DNA of 64,000 nt, taken from Macrococcus lamae (GTDB taxonomy: Bacteria; Bacillota; Bacilli; Staphylococcales; Staphylococcaceae). The stretch spans positions 52,320 through 116,319 of the forward strand of contig NZ_SCWB01000005.1 in the NCBI RefSeq assembly GCF_004359545.1, read 5' to 3'. How positions within the stretch are numbered: position 1 is the first letter of the stretch; every line of letters starts with the position of its first letter. The position numbers and the translations under genes are program-made. Of this stretch, positions 58,653-64,000 are shown piece after piece. The notes beneath the pieces were generated by a model. That model did no database searches. It was not told the DNA's origin and saw nothing but the letters and a program-made list of their open reading frames with translations.

Positions 58653-59669
58653 ATGGAAGAAACAATGAACAACAAAGACTTCGACAGTGCGTTTGAAGAT
58701 ATCTTTAAAAATGAATCGTCAAAAATTAATGAGCAGTTATCCAAACAGATTATGATTGCTTTAGTCGGTGATGTGAACAGCGGTAAATCTTCGACGATCA
58801 ACAAATTGATGCAGGAGGATATCGCTGCAGTCGGTGCGAAACCAGGAGAGACGATTGCTATTAAAGAGATTCCTTATATGGAGCATATTTTATTCGTCGA
58901 TACGCCGGGTCTTGATGATGTCAATGCGACAAACTCCAAGGTGACGCTTGATTATTATAAGAAAGCGGATGTAATTCTGTTCTTCTTAAATGCTGCAGGC
59001 ACTGTGCTGTCAGAGAACGAATTGAAGAATTTGATGGAAATTGGTAAAACGAATAAAGATATTATCATTGTGCTGAATAAAATCGATGCGGCTGATGATG
59101 TGCCAGAGCAGGTCAAATATATTGAAGATAAAACATCTAATAAGTACCTCATCGCACCGATTTCATCACGTACCGGTGAAAATATAACGATGCTGCAAAA
59201 CCATCTGCTCGATATTCTAAAGAAGAAATCGAAGGACCTCTTGATGGGAAAGCATATGAAAAACAAAAGCAAGATCGCTGACAAATGGATATTAGGTGCT
59301 GGTGTTTCAGCAGCAGCGGTGGGCGCACTTCCGGTGCCGGGCTCTGACTTCATTCCTTTGACATCTATTCAGATTGGTATGATGCTGAAGCTTGCGAATC
59401 TTTATAACAAACCGCTGTCAAAAGAAAATGCACGTGAACTGATCATTGCAACAATTGTCGGCAATGCAGGGAAAGCCGCTTTCAGACAGCTTGTGAAACT
59501 TGTGCCAGGTGCAGGTTCAGCAATCGGTGCAAGTATTGCAGGTGCCGCTACCGTGTCGCTCGGCTATGCGATGAAATATATGTATGAGCATAATATAGAA
59601 ATCACTGACCAGCAGCTGAAGATCATCTACGATAAATTTTTAAAAGAACAGAAGAAAGATCGTCCGTAA
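58653..59669 (+). CDS. GTPase with C-terminal DUF697 domain
   Basis: 338 residues. Dynamin/Era-type GTPase at about 25-200: G1 GDVNSGKSS, G3 DTPG, G4 NKID and G5 ISSRTG. The hydrophobic DUF697 domain (about 215-320, ILGAGVSAAAVGALPVPGSD) probably inserts in or binds the membrane. ATG 58653 has AGGGG upstream; the ATG at 58608 has none. Function unknown; stress or membrane remodelling is plausible. It is divergent from the small membrane protein gene. Confidence 0.88.
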   Translation: MEETMNNKDFDSAFEDIFKNESSKINEQLSKQIMIALVGDVNSGKSSTINKLMQEDIAAVGAKPGETIAIKEIPYMEHILFVDTPGLDDVNATNSKVTLDYYKKADVILFFLNAAGTVLSENELKNLMEIGKTNKDIIIVLNKIDAADDVPEQVKYIEDKTSNKYLIAPISSRTGENITMLQNHLLDILKKKSKDLLMGKHMKNKSKIADKWILGAGVSAAAVGALPVPGSDFIPLTSIQIGMMLKLANLYNKPLSKENARELIIATIVGNAGKAAFRQLVKLVPGAGSAIGASIAGAATVSLGYAMKYMYEHNIEITDQQLKIIYDKFLKEQKKDRP

Positions 59670-59676
59670 GATAGTA

Positions 59677-59707
59677 GCCTTGAGCACATTATGCTCAGGG
59701 CTTTTTT
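59677..59707 (+). terminator. terminator of the GTPase gene
   Basis: GCCTTGAGCA / TGCTCAGGGC stem with a CATTA loop, followed by TTTTTT. Confidence 0.92.
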
Positions 59708-59833
59708 AGTTCTTTCCTTCTCTATTGTTCGGTTCGTAAAAATTGTCATTGTATTAATATACTTAATTGCTTATAATAAAAATATTCAGAATATAAAGAC
59801 AATAAATAGTCCCTTACTACAGGAGGAAATGAC

Positions 59834-61480
59834 ATGAAGAAGAAAAGCCGCTTATTTCTAGCATCACTCATCACTGTGACAGGTTTTACAGCAGCCTGCT
59901 CCAACAGCTCTGACAATAATGATAAGACATCAGGTAAAAATGGAGACAGCAAGCAAGTCTTAAACTTAGCATCGCTTTCCGACATTCCGACGATGGATAC
60001 ATCGCTTGCTACAGATATGGTCGCATTCAATGTCTTTAACCAGGTTATGGAAGGTCTTTATACATTAGATGATAAAGACAAAGCAGTACCAGGCGTCGCT
60101 GAAGGTGATCCTGAGAAGTCAAAAGACGGTAAAACGTGGACGATTAAACTTCGCGACGATGCAAAGTGGTCTAATGGTGACCCTGTCACAGCTGATGACT
60201 TCGTCTATTCATGGCGCAGAACTCTGAATCCTGATACCGCAGCAGAATACGGCTACATCATGTATGACATCAAGAACGCTGAAGAAGTAGCAACTGGCAA
60301 GAAAAAACCAGAGGAACTCGGTGTCAAAGCGATTGATGAACATACGCTTGAAATCCAGCTGAATTCGAATGTTCCATACTTCCAGGAACTGCTTGCATTT
60401 GGTACGTTCAATCCACAGAATCAGAAATTCGTTGAGAAGCAAGGCGACAAATACGGTACAACTGCAGAGACAACATTATATAATGGACCATTTGTCATCT
60501 CAGAATGGAATACTGAGAAGAACTATAAGCTTGAGCCAAACAAGGAATACTGGGATAAAGACAAGGTAAAGCTTGATGAAGTGAACTATCAGGTCATCAA
60601 GGACCAGCAGACAGGTGCAAACCTATACGATACAGATAAACTTGATGTCGTACAGCTGACAGCAGAACAAGTGGATAAATATAAAGACAGCAAAGATTTT
60701 GATACTCAGCTTGAAGCACGGACGTATTTCATCCGCTTCAACCAGGACAAAGTACCTGAATTCAAGAACAAAAACATGCGTCTCGCTCTCGCTAAGGCTG
60801 TGGACAAAGATAAATATGTCAGCAACCTTTTAAACAACGGCTCAGCTGCAACTAACGTACTGACACCATCAGAGTTTGTAATGGGACCAGACGGTAAAGA
60901 TTATGTAGACGGTGTGAAATCACCGCTGAACTATGACAAAGCAGAAGCTCAAGCCTATTTCGAGAAGGCTAAAAAAGAACTCGTCAAAGATAAGTTTGAG
61001 TTTGAATATTTAACCTATGACCAGGATACAGCGAAGAAAGAATCTGAATACGTTAAAGAACAGATTGAAAGCACGTTGTCAGGCGTAACGCTCAAAATCA
61101 AGCAGCAACCGTTCAAACAGAAACTCGCTCTTGAATCCAAACAGGATTTTGAAATGTCATTCGGCCGCTGGGGCGCAGATTATCCGGATCCAATGACATA
61201 TGTCGACTTATTCCTGACAGAAAATCCGAACAACGAAACTGGATGGTCCAGCAAGGAATTCGACCAGAAAGTTAAAGATTCAAAAGGCACTCTGCTTGAT
61301 GATCCAGAAAAACGCTGGACAACATTGCAGGATGCAGAAGGATTGCTGCTTGACGATGCAGTCATCTCACCAATGTATCAGAGCGGTATGGCAAGACTCG
61401 TCAAACCAAAAGTTAAAGGCATGGTACTGCATAAGTTCGCAGGAGACACATCTCTTAAAGAAGCATATATCGAAGAATAA
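59834..61480 (+). CDS. peptide ABC transporter substrate-binding lipoprotein (OppA-like)
   Basis: A 548-residue lipoprotein. The lipobox FTAAC (Cys at about residue 22) ends the signal peptide. SBP_bac_5 features: WTIKLRDDAKWSNGDPVTADDFVYSWRRTLNP (core WSNGDPVTADDFVYSWRR near residue 115), NGPFVISEW and the FGRWGADYPDP segment. It binds oligopeptides for import. No permease or ATPase genes are adjacent, so it must serve a transporter encoded elsewhere, or act as a pheromone receptor. GGAGGA is upstream of the ATG. Terminator follows. Confidence 0.93.
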   Translation: MKKKSRLFLASLITVTGFTAACSNSSDNNDKTSGKNGDSKQVLNLASLSDIPTMDTSLATDMVAFNVFNQVMEGLYTLDDKDKAVPGVAEGDPEKSKDGKTWTIKLRDDAKWSNGDPVTADDFVYSWRRTLNPDTAAEYGYIMYDIKNAEEVATGKKKPEELGVKAIDEHTLEIQLNSNVPYFQELLAFGTFNPQNQKFVEKQGDKYGTTAETTLYNGPFVISEWNTEKNYKLEPNKEYWDKDKVKLDEVNYQVIKDQQTGANLYDTDKLDVVQLTAEQVDKYKDSKDFDTQLEARTYFIRFNQDKVPEFKNKNMRLALAKAVDKDKYVSNLLNNGSAATNVLTPSEFVMGPDGKDYVDGVKSPLNYDKAEAQAYFEKAKKELVKDKFEFEYLTYDQDTAKKESEYVKEQIESTLSGVTLKIKQQPFKQKLALESKQDFEMSFGRWGADYPDPMTYVDLFLTENPNNETGWSSKEFDQKVKDSKGTLLDDPEKRWTTLQDAEGLLLDDAVISPMYQSGMARLVKPKVKGMVLHKFAGDTSLKEAYIEE

Positions 61481-61489
61481 GTTGAACAG

Positions 61490-61516
61490 CCCGGTCATAA
61501 TGGATCGGGTTTTTTA
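61490..61516 (+). terminator. terminator of the OppA-like gene
   Basis: CCCGGTC ... GATCGGG imperfect stem followed by TTTTTTT. It is short, so read-through to the next gene is possible. Confidence 0.7.
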
Positions 61517-61531
61517 TAAGGAGGTTTCTAG

Positions 61532-61951
61532 ATGACTAAGAGCGATTTAACGATTATCATCATGTATATCCTTGTCCTGATCATGAACCTTCTAACGCTT
61601 CCACCCTTGTTGAGTGAAGGTGTCACTGTAGATAACATCTTTCCATTAGTAATGGTAGGTGCAATGTTATCAATGATATCTTCTACCCTCACGAATCATT
61701 TCACTAATACGATGGACCGCGAAGATCAAAAAAAGATTTATCCACCGGAAGTCGTTAAAAAATGGTCGAGAATCAATATTGGAGCGCAAATTATAGTCAT
61801 TCTCTTTTTCCTGTCGTGGTTGATTTACGTCATCGTTAAATTTCCAGCAGCATTTCCACAGATTCTATTATGCATTGCCTGGATAGTGTTATGTCTGTTC
61901 AACATTTACCGGGAAATTAAACGTCAGCGTTATGTGACAGCGAATCCTTAG
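61532..61951 (+). CDS. hypothetical four-helix membrane protein
   Basis: A 139-residue protein with predicted helices at about 8-27, 36-54, 82-102 and 108-127, and a basic C-terminal tail (REIKRQRY). A polar loop HFTNTMDREDQKKIYPPE separates the two pairs. I recognise no family. AAGGAGG precedes the ATG. It follows the OppA-like gene after a weak terminator and ends at a strong convergent one. Confidence 0.75.
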   Translation: MTKSDLTIIIMYILVLIMNLLTLPPLLSEGVTVDNIFPLVMVGAMLSMISSTLTNHFTNTMDREDQKKIYPPEVVKKWSRINIGAQIIVILFFLSWLIYVIVKFPAAFPQILLCIAWIVLCLFNIYREIKRQRYVTANP

Positions 61952-61954
61952 ACA

Positions 61955-61982
61955 AGAAGGCACTGATTGCTCAGTGCCTTCT
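61955..61982. terminator. bidirectional terminator
   Basis: AGAAGGCACTGA / TCAGTGCCTTCT 12-bp perfect stem with a TTGC loop, between the membrane protein gene and the convergent Cof-type gene. Confidence 0.92.
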
Positions 61983-62792
61983 TTATATATATTGTTCCAC
62001 TACGTCTGCAATGCCGTCCACATTATTGCTTGCAGTCACTATGTCAGCGACTGCTTTTACTTCGACGCGTGCATTACCCATTGCCACACCTATTCCTGCA
62101 TCTTTCACCATCTCAATGTCATTCATATTGTCACCGAACGACATACATTCTGACTTATGAATACCTGCTGCCTCGCAAATATGGTCAAGCGCGGTTGATT
62201 TATTGACGCCGTTCAACGTAATTTCTATGAAGAACGGTGCAGTCCGTGCAGGAGCAAGTCTTCCTTCGCACAGTCTGAAAATGTCTTCTTCTACTGCGTC
62301 CAATCGTTCCGGCTGATCGATCAAAATAATCTTCGCCGGCGAGAAATCAAGCGCGTCCATCAGTCTGTCATGATGAATGAGTTCCATCTGGTGCGCAGTA
62401 CTTTCACGGACGACGTATTCATTGTCAATGTTATTACTAAATAGCTGGCTGCCGTTATCAATCACATGGACAAGATTGAAGGGTTCAATGTCGCGGAAGA
62501 ACTGCTTGACCGCTTCTTTGTCAATCGGCTGTTCATGCATTACTTCCTGAGTCTCTGCATCAATAATCAATCCACCGTTATAAGCGGCGAGTATTCCATG
62601 ATGCTTAGCTAGTTCAAGCTCAGCGGATTCATACCAGAATCCTGTCCGCGGTCGTCCAGATACAAGTGCCAGCCTGATGCCTTGCTGCTGTGCCTTCATT
62701 AAAGCTTCTTTTGTTCTCGGGGTAATCTTTCGTTCATCATTGATCAACGTGCCGTCGCAGTCGAGAGCAATCAGCTTAATCGTCTGTGTCAT
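61983..62792 (-). CDS. Cof-type HAD hydrolase
   Basis: A 269-residue HAD phosphatase with a C2B cap. Motif I LDCDGTLIN at residues 8-16, motif II VSGRP near 46, motif III Lys in NKSTALDHI and motif IV FGDNMNDIEMV near 214. This is the standard order for sugar-phosphate or pyridoxal-phosphate phosphatases of the Cof/YidA group. ATG 62792 has GGAGG at a good distance. A 45-bp gap separates it from the nucleoside hydrolase gene upstream, so they may be co-transcribed. Confidence 0.93.
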   Translation of the reverse strand: MTQTIKLIALDCDGTLINDERKITPRTKEALMKAQQQGIRLALVSGRPRTGFWYESAELELAKHHGILAAYNGGLIIDAETQEVMHEQPIDKEAVKQFFRDIEPFNLVHVIDNGSQLFSNNIDNEYVVRESTAHQMELIHHDRLMDALDFSPAKIILIDQPERLDAVEEDIFRLCEGRLAPARTAPFFIEITLNGVNKSTALDHICEAAGIHKSECMSFGDNMNDIEMVKDAGIGVAMGNARVEVKAVADIVTASNNVDGIADVVEQYI

Positions 62793-62837
62793 AATAGCCT
62801 CCATCAAAATAATTGTCTTCTTATGATAACACAGTTA

Positions 62838-63770
62838 TTACACCTGCTTAGCGAGGTTAGTAATATAACTAAAAAATGCATCATGGTCAACATCATAGAC
62901 GACATTGACTGGTCTACCTTCTGCTGTCTCATAAGTCCGTCCCTGAGATGGACCTTCTGTATAGACGCTTGATGTTACAAGCTTTGATTTCACCAACTCC
63001 GGCTGACCTACTGATGCCGTCGTCAGTACATCCCATAAATAATAAGTGGAGTTAGTCACAAAATGCTTCAACGGCGGCACAATCGCATAACTTACACCAA
63101 GGAAATCAACTCCTGGATATTTGCGATCATTCGCCCACATCTGCCGAATTTCTCCGGTCAATGGTACTTGAATTGTACTTTCCAGAGCTATCATATCAAT
63201 ATCAATAGACGAATTAAAAACTATTTTGACAGCTTCCGGATCCCAGAATGCATTCCATTCAGCAGTACCATCATGTTCCGGCTCATGGACGTTGCCTTCT
63301 TCCCGATAAGTCCCACCCATCCAGACCAGCTTATCTATTTTTTCGACGATACGCGGTTCATTCTGAAGAGCGCGGGCTAAATCAGTCAATGGTCCCGTGA
63401 ACAATAGTGTCGTCTGCTCTTCTTCACTCATCACTTTATCGATAAGATGAAGATAAGCTGGACGTTTTGATAATGGTGCCTGAATAGTTCCAGATTCGTT
63501 TAGAATCGGTAGTGCATCCATAAAGAAGGCATGCATGCGCCAGTTTTTTGGGAAAGGATTTTTGCCTCGTTCATGTGACATTGCTGTGTCAACCTGACTA
63601 TTACCAAAGCGGTCAATAATCTTACGGCTAGCGTAAGTCGCCGGTTCAATGTAGCAATCTGCATCTATAACACTTACACCTGTCAGTCTTATATTATCCA
63701 TCTGAAGTAGTAAGAACAATGAAATTAAATCATCCACTCCGCCATCATGGTTGAAATATACATTTTTCAT
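62838..63770 (-). CDS. inosine-uridine-type nucleoside hydrolase
   Basis: A 310-residue nucleoside hydrolase. The N-terminal calcium-binding motif is FNHDGGVDDL (usual form DxDxGxDD), then LLFTGPLTDLARAL near 120, and a C-terminal YDVDHDAFF with the final metal aspartate. It cleaves ribonucleosides to base and ribose. The first acidic residue of the standard DTDPG motif is Asn here (NHDGG), a variant seen in some members. ATG 63770 has AAGGG six bases upstream. Confidence 0.88.
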   Translation of the reverse strand: MKNVYFNHDGGVDDLISLFLLLQMDNIRLTGVSVIDADCYIEPATYASRKIIDRFGNSQVDTAMSHERGKNPFPKNWRMHAFFMDALPILNESGTIQAPLSKRPAYLHLIDKVMSEEEQTTLLFTGPLTDLARALQNEPRIVEKIDKLVWMGGTYREEGNVHEPEHDGTAEWNAFWDPEAVKIVFNSSIDIDMIALESTIQVPLTGEIRQMWANDRKYPGVDFLGVSYAIVPPLKHFVTNSTYYLWDVLTTASVGQPELVKSKLVTSSVYTEGPSQGRTYETAEGRPVNVVYDVDHDAFFSYITNLAKQV

Positions 63771-64000
63771 CAATAGCCCTTCTTCCCTTTAATTTTTCTT
63801 TATTATACCCTAATTTACGAATTATAATTTAATTATTATTATAATTGTTCGTTTTTTATATAATGTATAACAATAGTGTTGCATAAAAATATTTCAACCT
63901 ACGGTTTTAAATGGAATATTCTAAAAATTTATTTTCTGTACAAAAAAAGTCCTTTATAATGGTTGGAGGTAGTAATACACATCCAAATCCAATACAAAGG
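63771..64000. other. AT-rich end of window with possible promoter
   Basis: No complete gene. TGTACA near 63937 and TATAAT at 63955-63960 are plausible promoter boxes. An open frame from ATG 63959 (MVGGSNTHPNPIQR) reaches the end of the window but has no ribosome site upstream; GGAGG at 63965 lies inside it. Either a leaderless partial gene or untranslated leader. Confidence 0.35.

Noticed and set aside
1..64000. Insertion sequences, prophage, integrases or toxin-antitoxin pairs
   Set aside because: I found no transposase, integrase, phage structural or clear toxin-antitoxin genes, and no flanking target duplications.

Overview
This is 64 kb of low-GC Gram-positive chromosome. It most resembles the Staphylococcaceae, and Macrococcus or a close relative is my best guess. 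The guess rests on the overall protein flavour, AGGAGG-type ribosome binding sites, LPXTG/sortase surface proteins, NlpC/P60 hydrolases with staphylococcal-type signal peptides, tRNA-sensing and SAM-sensing methionine leaders, and a malate:quinone oxidoreductase. I see no rRNA, tRNA, insertion sequence, prophage or CRISPR array. The window reads as ordinary chromosome with about 66 genes and a few accessory patches.

Layout. 0-5 kb: a DUF456 protein and a sugar-efflux-like MFS transporter, a MOSC protein, a LysR regulator, a stress-type SDR with a SigB-like promoter, and a DUF402 phosphatase-like protein. 5-8.3 kb: an EmrA/EmrB-type drug pump divergent from its probable TetR repressor. 8.4-13 kb: a secreted glucosaminidase, an alpha/beta hydrolase, a NERD/zinc-ribbon/HTH protein followed by three 40-bp tandem repeats, and an M29 aminopeptidase. 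13-19 kb: a methionine block, with metNIQ under a SAM-I riboswitch and a MetE-like methyltransferase under a T-box, separated by a phospholipase D-like protein. 19-22.2 kb: a YtrA-type GntR/ABC operon with a near-perfect palindromic operator.

22-38 kb is housekeeping and orphan enzymes: SDR, GNAT, VOC, cupin, YebC, Bax-inhibitor-1, gluconokinase, the phosphate transporter Pit with its DUF47 partner, an atypical SDR, a lipase, a YkvI-like protein, an exported metallophosphoesterase, DUF418, a GNAT-ogt-CHY cluster and an Hsp31-like protein. 38-44 kb: two NlpC/P60 wall hydrolases, DUF4385, a larger atypical SDR, a DUF805 protein and a secreted GH20 enzyme that strongly resembles dispersin B.

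44-54 kb: Mqo with a cre site, then a sortase-assembled pilus operon (VWA/Cna-B tip protein, LPXTG backbone pilin, two class C sortases). The tip gene appears to start at ATT. 53.8-60 kb: a coiled-coil protein and glycosyltransferase pair, two more DUF805 proteins, an exported two-repeat protein, a small membrane protein whose promoter region is a duplicate of its neighbour's, and a DUF697 GTPase. The window ends with an orphan peptide-binding lipoprotein, a small membrane protein, a Cof-type phosphatase and a nucleoside hydrolase.

The most interesting points are the dispersin-like biofilm enzyme, the non-canonical start of the pilus tip gene, the amber codon inside a glycosyltransferase-associated C-terminal motif, and TTAA direct repeats beside the promoters of several envelope genes (a candidate regulon). 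The duplicated promoter segment at 58.0/58.5 kb and the 40-bp hairpin repeats at 11.7 kb also deserve attention. No database search was possible; family assignments come from motifs and memory.
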